A DNA stretch of 64,000 bases from NCBI GenBank assembly GCA_030847615.1, contig JAUMIR010000004.1:87327001-87391000 (forward strand). Direction: 5' to 3'. The DNA is from Gambelia wislizenii (lineage: Eukaryota > Chordata > Lepidosauria > Squamata > Crotaphytidae). Every line of letters starts with the position of its first letter. Positions within the stretch are counted from its first letter, which is position 1. Of this stretch, positions 33,848 through 45,119 are shown piece after piece. The notes below the pieces were generated by a model. That model made no database searches and was not told where the DNA came from. It worked only from the letters and a program-made list of their open reading frames with translations. Position numbers and translations under genes: made by a program.

Positions 33848-33943
33848 ACCCAACTGTGTGATTCACAGAGACCACGAAGAAGATGGACAGGTTGCTTACC
33901 TGTAACCATAGATCTTCGAGTGGTCTTCTGTGAATTCACACAG
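33848..33943 (+). repeat. Internal complementary region, intact DIRS
   Basis: 33848-33884 is the exact reverse complement of the left terminus (27970-28006) and 33885-33943 that of the outer right terminus (34169-34227), apart from one mismatch (cgag versus ttga context). The two are fused head to head, as if copied from a circle junction. It allows regeneration of termini during replication in the DIRS model. Confidence 0.93.
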
Positions 33944-34022
33944 ACCCGCCCTTCCTCCCCTCTATGTCCTACTAATGCACGATTGCTTAATGTTCCTGAT
34001 GCTGCTAATTGCGGCGTCATTC

Positions 34023-34227
34023 AAGGAACTGAGGGGATTTAGGCGGGAGAGCCTTTTAAGGGACCGTTATGGTAGGCGGAGTTACCGCCAAAAATGTATC
34101 AATGCACATTCTGCCTAGCGATGCTAGAAGGTTCCGTAGGCACTGCGCAGGCGCAGGAATAAACCCAACTGTGTGAATTCACAGAAGACCACTTGAAGAT
34201 CTATGGTTACAGGTAAGCAACCTGTCC
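34023..34227 (-). repeat. Right inverted terminal repeat, intact DIRS
   Basis: Reverse complement of the left repeat plus an outer extension (ggttacaggtaagcaacctg, then tcc) that the left end lacks. Both DIRS copies show the same asymmetric end. Confidence 0.92.
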
Positions 34228-34400
34228 TTTTAAAAGTGTGCATATTAAAAACAACCAATTCATATTCTAAAAACTCATAATTTAAAAACTTCCTGGATAG
34301 CTATGCCAGAAAGATTGGTCTTTAATGCTGTTTTAAATGCTGTTATATATCTTCTGGATACCTTCTTATATTCCTCTGCACCCCACTTGGTAAATTTCAG
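34228..34400 (-). mobile_element. L2-like LINE, right piece (split by DIRS)
   Basis: Reading the minus strand gives TAFKTALKTNLSG, close to the FKKVLKTDLFRQ end of L2 RT at 35560-35590. It probably continues the L2-like 3' UTR at 27790-27969. Confidence 0.5.
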
Positions 34401-34439
34401 AAATATAAGGTACAGGAACAAGAACAAACAAACCTTTCT

Positions 34440-34506
34440 GTGGGGAGCACATGAAAGGCCTTGGGGCCAATTGTGACTCATAGGCCTCACTTTGCCCACC
34501 CCTGCC
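34440..34506 (-). mobile_element. hAT-like terminus
   Basis: Ends ctttgcccacccctg, the reverse complement of the CAGGGGTGGGCAAA terminus typical of many amniote hAT elements, preceded by 'tgtgactcataggcctcact'. The other end was not found. Confidence 0.5.
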
Positions 34507-34984
34507 TTATACTAAAGAAAATAGCAACAAGTCTTGATTATGTCTAACAGGGCTGGAAGCAAAGGATCAGGAGTGACTGTATCCATATGAAGGGGAAGAT
34601 CAATTAGCACAGCCACTCACTAGAAAAGCAACAGTGATAGTGGAGTTAAGCCACTTTCAGATGTTTTCAATGCCTCTGTCCCTCCAAGCACATGCATTTA
34701 TTGTACTGTCTGTTAAATGACACGTGCATATGTGGAACACACATGGAGTGTTCTCTGTGTATTCAGGAACCCTGGAAAAGCAAGCTCCTGAAAATGTGAT
34801 ATATGTTCTTTGCATACAACCATACATGTGTGGGTCTTTTCAGATAATGCAGTGAACATGTATACTGTGACAAGACCTGTGTGAAAAACCACCTTGCAAC
34901 TAAGTTGCTGAGTTGTGCTTGGATGGATGGGCGTGAAGCAATGCTTAGGAGGACTGAAGGCAGCTAATCCCAGCACAAAATGCT
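34507..34984. other. Intronic sequence without genes
   Basis: Nothing recognised. Confidence 0.5.
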
Positions 34985-35865
34985 ATAATCCTGGATTGTA
35001 CTCCTGGATTCATCGCTTCACATGACTAGTCAGGTGAATGCGACGGCCAGAAGTGCCTGTTATCAGCTTCGGCTGATACGCCAACTGCGCCCTTACCTGG
35101 ATACAAGGGATCTGGAAACTGTGGTACATGCTTTGGTAACCTCACGTTTGGATTACTGTAATGCACTCTACATGGGGCTACCCTTGTGCCTAACCCGGAA
35201 ACTTCAACTGGTACAAAATATGGCAGCCAGGTTAATTACGGGTACATCTAGGAGAGAGCATATAACACCTGTGCTTAAATCTCTCCATTGGCTGCCGATT
35301 AGTTTCCGGGCGCAGTACAAGGTGTTGGTTTTAACCTTTAAAGCCCTATATGGCTTGGGTCCATCTTATCTCCGGGACCGCCTCATCCCATATGATCCCC
35401 CCCGCGCACTTCGGTCCTCTGGGAGGAACCTTCTGCAGCCTATAAAAACTAGGCTATCGCAGACCTCCCAGAGGGCCTTCTCTTCTATGGCTCCCAGACT
35501 TTGGAATGGCCTGCCGGATGAGATCCGTCTTATCACTACTCTTGATAGCTTCAAGAAAGTGCTAAAGACGGATCTCTTCCGGCAGGCCTTCCCGGAATAA
35601 CTTCCCGGTTCCAGTGGACTGATTGCTACCCACCCCCTTGCCATCGTTGCTGTTATTTATTTATTTATTTATTTATTTATCATATTTTATTCTTGTTTTA
35701 ACTCCTCATTAGTTTAATTTAGTTTTAAGGGGTGGGAGGGTTAGGATGGGGAGGGATTGTTTTAACTTAATGTTTTAATCTTGTTGTACGCCGCCCCGGT
35801 TGCTGAGCAGAGGGGCGGGTTAAAAATAACAATTTATTATTATTATTATTATTATTATTATGGTT
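34985..35865 (+). mobile_element. L2-type LINE, 3' end with open RT C-terminus
   Basis: A 5'-truncated L2 copy. A 192-codon frame (35022-35600) encodes the RT thumb and tail: LVTSRLDYCNALYMGLPLCL, KLQLVQNMAARLITG, HITPVLKSLHWLPISFRAQY, RAFSSMAPRLWNGLPDEIR and LKTDLFRQAFPE. The 3' UTR contains a TTTA run (35652-35683), the conserved ttgtacgccgccccggttgc ... gaggggcgggtt block and an ATT tail (35835-35860). The uninterrupted frame suggests a relatively young copy. Confidence 0.88.
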
Positions 35866-36032
35866 GAGAGGGGCCTCTGTGAATGAGATAGTCTGTGAGA
35901 ATGACACTTGGGAATGACAGTTGACAGTTGAGAGAGTCAGTGGGGAGGGAATGTATACTGGGTGTACAAATGAGTGAAGGCAAGGTCTGACACCATTTGG
36001 TTGGAGTATTATTATATAGTTAGTACCAACTA

Positions 36033-36140
36033 CAGTGGGCCCTTGGTATCCGCTGGATTTTGGTTTCAGGACCAGCACCCTGACCCCCATGGATACCAAA
36101 ATCCGTGGATGCTCAAGTCCCATTATGTACAATGGCATAG
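36033..36140 (+). mobile_element. Tigger-like (TcMar) fragment
   Basis: Starts at TA|cagtgggcccttggtatccg, then 'ctggattttggtttcaggac' and 'ccaaaatccgtggatgctca', matching the Tigger-type terminal region. The right end was not found. Confidence 0.6.
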
Positions 36141-37029
36141 TAAATCCAGACAGGTCCCTCAGAGTGAGGATTGGTGCCCAGCATAAATAAATAACCTGAA
36201 CCTGTTCATTAAATTATTAAGACTGACTCAGACTGCCTTTATTCACCCTGGAATAGAGGTGATCACACTTATTATCACAGAAACTACTTTTATCCAAACT
36301 TGTCCACTATAAGGTCACCTAGAGGCCCAGGACCCAAATCCAGAAAGGGATCTAAAAGGGAGACCCTAAGGCAGGGTGAGAGTGACAGGCAGCCAGGGCT
36401 AGGAACTGTGAAGCCAGCCTGGTAAGGCCAACATCACAGTCTGCTACTGCAGTACTGCCTCTCCTTCTTTACATACGCACATGGACGTGCACATACACAC
36501 TTTGTGCGTGTTAAAATGTTTGAAAAGGTGGACATTTGGGGGGGGGACATGAAAACAAATGCTGCAGTCATATTAGGATTCTCCTCCATGCTTTTTCCAT
36601 ACCCATTTCCAACATTTGCTGGATAACTGTCAAGACTTAAGAGAACTCTAGTGACAGACAAGTGAGGGACTCAGAGGACAGAAGAAGGGAAGAAGTAAAA
36701 GCCAAGGGGAAGAAAAATGGGGAAGATCATGGGTTAGGGAGGTTTGACTGAAAATTGCCCATCCACTAGTAAAAGCCACTTGGATAGCTACGCTACATTT
36801 CCACATACAACTGTTCAGACATTTTGCTGATTTATAGTTAAAGTCCCTTCCCCCCGCCCCCCCCCGCCCCCAGAGCAGCCTCTGAACTTTGTATCATGTT
36901 GAGGTATTAACATATGCTTCTATCTCCATTACAGACAGTGTTTGGTAATAGTGAATAAATAATTAATTCTGTCTTATAGTATATGCTTCCCCAGAAGAGA
37001 AGAAGTCTTCTCCAATTTTTTTTCTATTA

Positions 37030-37657
37030 CAGTCGGACCGCCGTGTCCGCGGAGGATTGGTTCCAGGCCCCACAGCAGATGGTGAAATCCACAGATAATA
37101 GCAAACACTGCCGCCACCAGAACCCTCCAGGGAAGGGAGGGAGAAGGTGAACTCACCTCCTCCCTTCCTTCCCCGCCTGCCACACCAGAACCCCACCACT
37201 ACCCCAGAGAAGGGCAGGGGGAGGTGGGCTCGACCCCTTCCGCCCGGCAGCCTGCCCACCATGCCAGAACCCTCCTACCCCTTGCAAGCTCACCTCCTCC
37301 TCCCTCTCTCGCCTGTCCATTGTGCCAGAACCCCCCACCTCCCTGCAGAGAAGGGAGGGGGAAGACAAGCTTGCCTCCTCCCTCCCTCCCCCACCCACCA
37401 GCTCTGTCGCACCAGAGCCCACCTTCCCCAGCAAAGGGAGGGGGAGGTGAGATGGACCCCTCCCCCCACTGCCCACCACGCCGGAATTCTCTGCCCACCT
37501 GTGGAGAAGGGAGGGGGAAGATGAGCTTGCCTCCTCCTTCCTTCCACCACCCACCAGCTCCGTTGCGCCAGAACCCTCCTCCTGCCCCCCGGCCGGCTGC
37601 CTGCCATGCCAGAACCCCACCGCTGATGGCGAATCAGTGGATGTAGGGGTGCTACTG
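37030..37657 (+). mobile_element. Tigger-like MITE with internal minisatellite
   Basis: TA dinucleotides flank the element (37028-37029, 37658-37659). It begins cagtcggaccgccgtgtccg and ends gtaggggtgctactg, with the subterminal motif cagataatagcaaac near 37094. Between the ends are several imperfect units of about 85-100 bp built on gaagggaggggga and cctcctcc. No transposase. Long open frames across it are by-products of the repeat. Confidence 0.72.
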
Positions 37658-37702
37658 TACACCTCTCAGTGATTTCTTGCAATTCAGAATAGGGGTTTAG
37701 TG

Positions 37703-37917
37703 CAGTATAACCTCCATATCCACAAGGGATACATTTCTGGACTTATCATGGATATCAGAAACCGCAGATAATAGCAAACCCTATTAAAATGAATTACGTC
37801 TGGCCCAAGCATACCATAGTTGTGCTGGAGGACTTAGAAGATGCCTAGAGAGATAATATTTTTTCAGATGTGGGTAAGTGAATCCGCAGATATGGGTCCC
37901 ACAGATATGGGGGTCAT
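37703..37917 (+). mobile_element. Tigger-like MITE without minisatellite
   Basis: Begins cagtataacctccatatcca and shows cagataatagcaaac, with the complementary end 'cacagatatgggggtcatac'. It is the short relative of the elements at 37030 and 46583. Confidence 0.6.
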
Positions 37918-38930
37918 ACATACTCCTCAAAGCAATTCTTAAAGAATTGGATTAGATATTGCAGGGAATCAGTGCCATAACAGGCACTCTGTAATTTGAA
38001 CGGCTTGATTTGTCTCCACTAATCTTTCCTCAGCTGTGGATTTTACATCAAATAGCTGGTTTTCCCAAGAGTGCCATAAGAAGCAGAGACCAAGCTACAG
38101 TAAATAAAGACACTTAATCCATTTTAGACATGAGCCAAGAGCCCAGTTTCCTCATCTGTCAGGGTGCTCCCTTCCCTAAATTTATGAGGTGTTTCATTCT
38201 GCAGACATTCCATTTTTCCTATAGTCCTTAGGTGCAAAGGGCAAGTTGTCTGTGGCTTGCTGTGAGAACAAGTCAAATATATTACCAGTCTTGGTGGTCA
38301 GTTTAGGGAGCAGTGGGGCTGGAGCTGCTTTATCTTTCCATATGTAGTTTAAGTTTCATTTTACTAATTCTTTTCAGAAAGCAAAGGTCTAATGGTGGAG
38401 TTTTAAGTGGCTTTGGACATACCTTAATTAGTTCTTGAACGCAACTCCCATTTATACAGATCCTCTCCTTACAGGGATTTGTTTCTGCTGCAGAGCATAC
38501 CCTAGTATTGCTGTCCAGAAATATTTGAAATTTGGGTATTATCTGTGAGAACAGCTAATCAGATATTCAGTTTGGGATGTAGTGAGTTTAAATACTATTT
38601 CCTTTTTCTGATTTGCACTCCCTTCTATTTTCACACCATGTCCCAGTTTCCCAAACATGAGACCTTCCTCGAAAATCTGACAGTTCATGATTTGTCTTTT
38701 TTTGTTATTTTCTCTTAACTGAGCATGTGCATTTTCCAGAACAAGACTTATTTGTCTTGGATTGTAAATCAGATGTAACTTAACAAGGGTGGCTAAAGAT
38801 GAAATATGGATGGAATGTATCTTAAAGGACCAGGCTAGAAGAGCTAATCTTTTCAGGCCTGTTTTGTTACCTGCCCATACCCTGTTAGAGCCTAGAATCA
38901 ATTCCTTGTTTGTAAATCCTTCAGAGCTAA
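37918..38930. other. Intronic sequence without genes
   Basis: No recognisable gene or repeat. Confidence 0.5.
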
Positions 38931-39152
38931 TGTGTTGTAGTGGTTTAAGTGTTGGACTGTGACTCTGGGAAACCAGGGTTCAAATCCCTGTACAGCCATG
39001 GAAGCCCACTGGGTGACCTTGGGCAAATCACACTATCTCAGCTTCAGAGGGAGTCAATTGTAAACCTCTTCTGAACAACTCTTGCTGGAAAGTCCTCATG
39101 ATAGGTTTGCCTTAGGGTTGCCATAAGTTGGAAACAGCTTGAAGCCACACAA
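38931..39152 (+). mobile_element. Sauria-type (ACA) tRNA-derived SINE
   Basis: About 220 bp with a tRNA-like head (A box gtagtggtttaagtgttgg, B box ggttcaaatcc at 38977-38987), the body 'ctgggtgaccttgggcaaat' and 'cacactatctcagcttcaga', and the tail 'ccataagttggaaacagctt' ending in cacacaa. This is the squamate Sauria SINE, thought to be mobilised by BovB/RTE. It lies 78 bp upstream of an ST3GAL3 exon. Confidence 0.85.
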
Positions 39153-39230
39153 TTCCTAAGTACTGGTGGGTTCAAAAGGGAAATGGGATTGCAGCATATG
39201 TGTTATCCAACCATCTTTGCATTTCTACAG

Positions 39231-39377
39231 AGTGCCTCTGATGGCTTTTGGAAGTCTGTGGCAACCCATGTTCCACGAGAGCCCCATGAGATTCGTATCC
39301 TGAATCCGTATTTCATCCAAGAAGCAGCTTTCAGCTTTATTGGCCTTCCTTTCAACAACGGCATGATGGGTAGAGGG
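39231..39377 (+). CDS. ST3GAL3: ST3GAL3 internal exon (alpha-2,3-sialyltransferase)
   Basis: 49 codons, SASDGFWKSVATHVPREPHE, then IRILNPYFIQEAAFSFIGLP and FNNGMMGRG. Preceded by atttctacag and followed by gtaagt. It starts in phase 0, matching the exon at 1560-1746, and ends at the GRG position where the next ST3GAL3 exon (beginning NIPT-like sequence) is expected; that exon is not in the window. The segment lies between sialylmotifs L and S of the Golgi catalytic domain. No stop or frame damage. Confidence 0.93.
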
Positions 39378-39744
39378 GTAAGTGTGCTGGGGAGCTTATC
39401 CCCAATATGGTTCTTGCTTTCATATGTGTTGCTTGCTGATGAGGAATAAAGCCAGATGTTGATCCATTACTATCACTTCCCCAAATGCCCAGCCATCTAA
39501 TTATGTCTGTAGGTCCCACTGGACAGAGACCACATCACTTCTATGTTTTGTGCAATGCCTAACATATTGGTGCAAAATGTTAGATTAGAATGTTTATAAA
39601 ACTTAGCAGGACAGTCAAAAATGAGAAAAATAGACACCACAAAGGGGGAATTAAAGCAAATTGTGATGTTGTACCGAGCATTTAAATCAGCAGTTCAGAC
39701 CTGATAATGTATTCTATATGCATTCAGATGTGACAACACATGTG

Positions 39745-41813
39745 TGGTAGTTGAAGATGTGAAGGGAGTTCATGATGGATGTGAGTTTCTTAAAAGTGAG
39801 TTATTGAAGGCAAAACTTCAAACAGTTCCAATGAGGAGGAAAAATGGGAGGTGTCTAAAGAAACTAGGATGGATGTGGAAATAACTTTAAACTGAGCTAA
39901 CACTTAAAAGGGATATGTACAAGAAATAGAAAAAGGGAGAAATCACCAAAGAAGAATTCAACCAAATAGCAGCTCCTATAAGGGGAAAATCAGAAAAGCT
40001 AAAGCACAGATGGGGATCAGGCTTGCTAGAGAGGTTAAAAATGATAAAAAGGGCTTTTTTTTTTTTGTTATGTCCGTAGTAAAAGGAAGAACAAGGAAAT
40101 GGTAGGGCTACTGTGTGGAGAAGATGGCAAAATGCTAATGGGACAGAGAAAAGTCAGAGCTACTCACCACCTTCTTTGCCTTGGTCTTCTCCCCAAAGGG
40201 AGAAACTTGGAGAAAATGGAGCAGGTGATGCAGTAGGGGAAATGCAGCACAGAATAGGTAAAGAATACCTAGCCAGTATAAATGAATTAAAGTGTCCAGG
40301 GTCAGATGGACTACATCCAAGGATATTAAAAGAACTGGCAGAATTTCAGAACCACTGTCAATAACTTTTCAGAATTCCTGGAGAACACGACAGATCCCAG
40401 CAGACTAGAGGAGGGCAAATGTTGTCTCCATCTTTTAAAAGTGGGGGGAAAGAAGACAACCCAAATAATTAGCACCCCATCAGCCAGACATCAATACTAG
40501 GAAAGATTCTAGAGCATATCATTAAACAGACAGTCTGTAAGCACTTAGAAAGGAATGCTGTGATCACTAAAAGTAAACATGTGTTTCTCAAAAACAAGCT
40601 ATGCCAGACTAATCTTATCTCTCTCTCTCTTTTTTTTTTTTTTTTGATAGAGTTACAAAATTGGTAGATGAAGGGAATGCTGTGGATGCAGTGTGTCTTA
40701 ATTTCAGTAAGGCCTTTGACAAGTCTCCCATTATATCCTTGCAAAAAAGTTAGTAACATGTGGGCTAGATGATGCAATTGTTAGGTGTATTTGTAATTGG
40801 TTGACCCAACGGACTCACAGGGTGGTCACTAATAGCTCCTCTTTATCCTGGAGAAGTGACTAGTAGGGTGCCACAGGGTTCTGTCCTGGGCCCAGTAATA
40901 CTCAACATCTTTATCAATGATTTGATGAGGGAACAGAGAGCATGCTTGTCAAGTTTGAAGAGGACTTCAAATTAGGAGGGGTAGCTAATACTCCAGAGGA
41001 CAGGATCAGAATTCAAAATGACCTGAACAGATTGGAAAGCTTGGCCATATCTAACAAAATGAATTTCAACAGGGAGAAATGTAGGATACTACACTTGGAC
41101 AGTAAAAATGAAATGCACAGATATAGGATGGGTGACACCTGGCTTGATGGCAGTACATGTGGAAGGGATCTAGGTGTCTTAGTGGACCAGAAGCTGAACA
41201 CGAGTCAGCAGTGTGATGCAGCAGCTAAAAAAGCCAATGCAATTCTAGGCTGCATCAATAGGAGTATAGTGTCTAGATCAAGGGAAATAATAGTGTCACT
41301 CTATTCTGCTTTGGTCAGACCTCACCTGGAATACTGTGTCCAGTTCTGGGCACCACAATCCAAGAAGGATATGGACAAGCTGGACTCTGTCCAGAGGATG
41401 ACCAAAATGGTGGAAGCCATGCCCTATGAGGAGTGCCCTAGGGAGCTGGGTATGTTTAGCCTGGGGGAGAGAAGTCAAGAGGTGACATGATAGCTATGTT
41501 TAAATATTTGAAGGGATATCATACTAAGGATGGAGCAAGCTTGTTTTCTGCTGCTCCAGAGACTAGGACACAGAGCAATGGATTCAAACTACAGGAAAAA
41601 AGATTCCACCTAAACATTAGGAAGAACTTCCTGATAGTAAGAACTATTTGGCAGTGGAATGCACTGCCTTGGAGTATGATGGAGTCTCCTTTGGAGGTTT
41701 TTAAACAGAGGCTGGTTGGCCATCTGTCAGGAATGCTTTTATTGTGTATTCCTGCATGGCAGAGATTTAGGCTGGATGGCCCTTGTAGTTTCTTCCAATT
41801 CTACGATTCTAGG
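39745..41813 (+). mobile_element. CR1 LINE, degraded
   Basis: About 2 kb of CR1 ORF2 and 3' end. Blocks in changing frames are KCPGSDGLHPRILKELAE, FSKAFD near 40715, GVPQGSVLGP-like sequence near 40868, then an open 182-codon stretch (40942-41490): FEEDFKLGGVANTPEDRIRI, KCRILHLDSKNEMHRYRMGD, LGVLVDQKLNTSQQCDAAAK and YSALVRPHLEYCVQFWAPQ. It ends in the CR1 3' consensus (tggatggcccttgtagtttc ... ctacgattcta). A T-run with CT repeat interrupts at about 40620-40645. Inactive. Confidence 0.9.
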
Positions 41814-42439
41814 CACAGGGGAGGGGAGGAAAACACAATAAAAAACTATTTTTCCTATTCCCCCCAGTCTTTTTTCCCCTAGAAAAATTGAAAAAATGGA
41901 TTATGAAATATTTTCTTTTAGAATTATGAATAAAAAGTGTAAGACATATTCACATATATCACATATTTACTGTCCTAAAATAATTTCTAAAAACTATTTT
42001 AAGAGAATAGCGTTTATGTAAAACTGCATACTATCAGTTCATCACAATTTCTGGTCTCTGTTTCTTTTTCTAATCTTTTTATAGAAATGAGTGTGTTTTA
42101 TCTAGTTGGCACTGTGGGGAACTGCTGAAGATCAAATAATTCTCTCTGTCTCTCTCTCTTATGAATGTTCATGTTTTCTTCTGCTTTTAAATTGAGTTTG
42201 CTGCCTGGTTCTCACACTAGCAAAAACAGTTTCCTTATAATTTAGGTGTTATTTACAGTTCAGGATCCTGTTATCTCCATTTGTAGCAAGAAAAAAAATG
42301 AAATAATTAAAAAGTAAGTTCAATTTGCAATTTATATTTTAAATAAACTATATTTCTGTTGTTTCCAACATGATAATTTTATACTGAACACAGTTATATA
42401 TAGTGATGTTTTATGTTCCTAAAGTAACAAAATGACTTC
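41814..42439. other. AT-rich intronic sequence
   Basis: No recognisable gene or repeat. Confidence 0.5.
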
Positions 42440-43807
42440 AAATCTGTAATTTGAGTCATCCCTCATCTGGCGCAGCCCTGTGGGGAAGAGATGCATTTGC
42501 CAGGCATGAGGGGGAAAGAGGCCAGGAATTTTGACACCATGGCACTTGCGCCACATACGGGAGAGCAAGGGGCAGGGCCAGAAGCAATTTAAGGCCCTGC
42601 TGCCCCTTGCCACCTCCTCTTTTCAGCGAATTGAGCTGGCATTCGTGCACAGCTCCAAGCATTGGAGAATAGAGGGTTGCGGCTGGGTTTGCAGTGGAGC
42701 GGCTTGTGATCAACGTAGCAGTAGCTCTGACGACAGAGGATCGCAGCTGAGTTTGCAGTGAAGTGGCTTGCGGTCTTTCTACTGCATGGTGGCATCAGCC
42801 AGGTGACGGCCCAGCAGGGGCCAGGTGGGAGGGGGCCTTTCTTTTGATTAACACCACAGCAACAGTGTAACAGGAGGGTTATTTTTAGGGTCCCCTGACA
42901 CTTTGGTTGTGGCGGAGCAGCCATTGGTTTCCCACTGCACTGCCTCAGGCTTTATCCATCCCCTCCCCATGCAACTTCCCCCCCGCCAGGCCCCTGTGGG
43001 TCGTTTTATTAGGTTTTTGCCCCTTGACTCCTTGTGGATCACACTTTGGGTCCGTGTTTGAGCGGCCTAGGTTGGGCCTATTCTTTTTCCTGGGGGAGGC
43101 ATGTGGTCTGCGTCGTGTGGCCTGGGCTCTTTTTGGGGCCTGTGGGGGGTGCAGCCTACAGGGGGTGTATTAGACAATAGCCGTGCATGGCCTGTGCCAC
43201 ATGTTTGGTCTGTTTTTTGGGCCTGTGAGTGTTGTGGGCCAGTCGGCTTTATACGGGGAAGCAGGCCTGTATGGCCCGAGTCATGAGCTGGAGTGTTCAG
43301 GGCCATAACTTATTCCAGGCCTGACATTTAATAAATAAAAAGAGAGAAAAAGAGAGAGAGAGAATGTGTGTGTGAGAGAGATAAAGAAAGAGGTCTGTGA
43401 GGCCTATATTACAGCTTGGTTTGTTTGTTGGGCCTAGGCCAGTGTGGTCTTGTGATATCTAGTTGTGGCCTAGTGGCTTGAGCCACAGGGTAGGCCTGGT
43501 GGCCTACTATACAACGAGGCATTTTTTATTATAAGGCCCCACTGGACCTTTGGGTTTATATCAGGCCCAACTGATTTGATTTATTATAGTTTAGAGATTT
43601 TGACTTTATTTAATTTATATATTATATTTAACTAGTTAGGGTGGGGTGAACAGTTCTCCCCCTCCAAATTATTTTTTTCTCTCCTCTCTCTTTTTTGCTA
43701 CAGTTATTGTTGTTATTGTTATTATTGTCATACTATATAGTTTAATGTAGATAAGTGTTTGAGTGTTGGACTAGGACCAGTGTCCTTTGGTCTAGTTTAA
43801 TTTTATC

Positions 43808-45112
43808 ATGGCACCCAAGAAAGGTAAAGGTGGGGCTAAAGGTGCGCCAGCCAAGATGCTGCCGCCTAAGCAGCCCCCATTACAGAGCTCTCATCGTCCT
43901 GTGACGAAGGGGAGGATATCCCTTGGGAGGCTATCTTGGATAGAATATAAAATCTTGAAAAAGTTCATGGGGCCTCGAATTTAGGGCCAACAGACAAACC
44001 TAAAAAACAGGGTAAACAGCGTAAGTTGGCTAACAAAATTATTGCTCGTCTTGATGCTCTAGAAAGGTGTATCTACCCAGACAGGGCTTCTGGATCCAGG
44101 CCTTCAGAGGATGTTGCAGTGATGGACACTCCATCTGCTGATAGCCAAGTCAGACAACTGGACCCACCAACTATTCCAGGAACAGAAGGTGAGATCACTG
44201 ATGATCCGGCTATCTCTCAACCTGGATTCTGCTGGCCTTGGGGTGCCTTACTATCACACACACAACCCGATGTATCACAGGCCCCAGGGGGATTACAGGC
44301 TGTACATGTTGGTTGGCTCATGATGCAATCCAGTTGGAGTTGGGTTCCATCCCAGTGGTCTCCCTGGTCACCTCAGGTGCCTGGGATGTCTACTTATTAT
44401 TTTCCTGGGAACAACAGAATACAAGGGTCCCCCCAGTGGACAGGATATGAGTCAGTGCCTTATGCAGCCATTCCTTTTGAGGTCTTGTCTTTGCCCCTAG
44501 AGGATCACCTTTTACAGACAACTAGGAACAAGATATTGAAGGGCAAATATATTGATTTATTTCCGCTGTTGTATAGAGAAATTGGAGAGGAAAAAAGATA
44601 AGGATAACCTGGACAAGAAAGAAAAAGAGAAACTTAAGAGAAGGTTGAGAGAAACTGGACTAATTGTCTGCCCGGTTTCCTCATTTACGCAGAGGTAATT
44701 GCCAAAGCACTGCCCCTACGTTCTGTTTCTTTGTTCCAATATATAGATATTACTCATAGGGCTTATATGGACTATGTGGGACCGGCATGGCTGCTCTATG
44801 ACAAGCCTTTCACCACAGAGTGGCCATTTATCCCACCCTTTGTTGGAATATAATGCATCCATAATTGTGGATGCAACTCATGACCCCTGCAAGGCCAAGT
44901 CAGGGGGAAAGAACACATTGTGGACACCTGGTCCAAAGGGGGGGGGCACTACATGTTCATTTCATCCTTCCCTAAATACAGGACAGGGTCAAAAGTTGTT
45001 GTGCTGGGAGTTTAGCTTCCATGGCATGTGCAGCAAAAAACCCTACAAATATAACCATGAGCATTCTATTTGCGGGATCTTGCACTCCTTTCGTAACTGC
45101 ATCAGGGGTTGA
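43808..45112 (+). pseudogene. gag: Ngaro-like gag, broken (A)
   Basis: Starts MAPKKGKGGAKGAPAKML at 43808. After a frameshift near 43930 it continues with LANKIIARLDALERCIYPDR (44026 on) and LPLEDHLLQTTRNKILKGKY, then KKEKEKL in another frame. At 45000-45110 is CWEFSFHGMCSKKPYKYNHE, a decayed CCCH-type finger equivalent to CWEYNGDKCSRYKCWFDHSC of the other copy. Several frame breaks make it non-functional. Confidence 0.7.
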
Positions 45113-45119
45113 GGCCAGG

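Larger units (their letters stand above)
27970..34227 (+). mobile_element. Intact DIRS retrotransposon
   Basis: A 6,258-bp DIRS element with all hallmarks in place: left inverted repeat (27970-28145), gag, RT/RNase H with C-terminal methyltransferase-like block, tyrosine recombinase, internal complementary region (33848-33943) and extended right inverted repeat (34023-34227). All reading frames are open. Replication is expected through a circular DNA intermediate inserted by the tyrosine recombinase without target duplication, and none is seen. It lies in the sense direction of the host gene, inside an L2-like remnant. The open frames and matched termini suggest a recent insertion that may still be competent; activity is not shown by sequence. 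Confidence 0.95.
1747..39230 (+). other. ST3GAL3: ST3GAL3 intron, 37,484 nt, phase 0
   Basis: Begins with gtaaga directly after codon GTG and ends with atttctacag before AGT. It carries most of the mobile elements of the window: both DIRS copies, the RTE-like LINE, L2, hAT and Tigger-like pieces. No other host exon was recognised inside it. Confidence 0.88.

Noticed and set aside
35974..36186. Open frame near 36 kb as a gene
   Set aside because: It spans a Tigger-like fragment and has no recognisable protein motif.
37147..37682. Overlapping Pro- and Gly-rich open frames
   Set aside because: Artefacts of the tandem repeat inside a MITE.
38931..39010. tRNA gene
   Set aside because: It has A and B boxes, but the body and tail match a Sauria SINE and no cloverleaf is intact.
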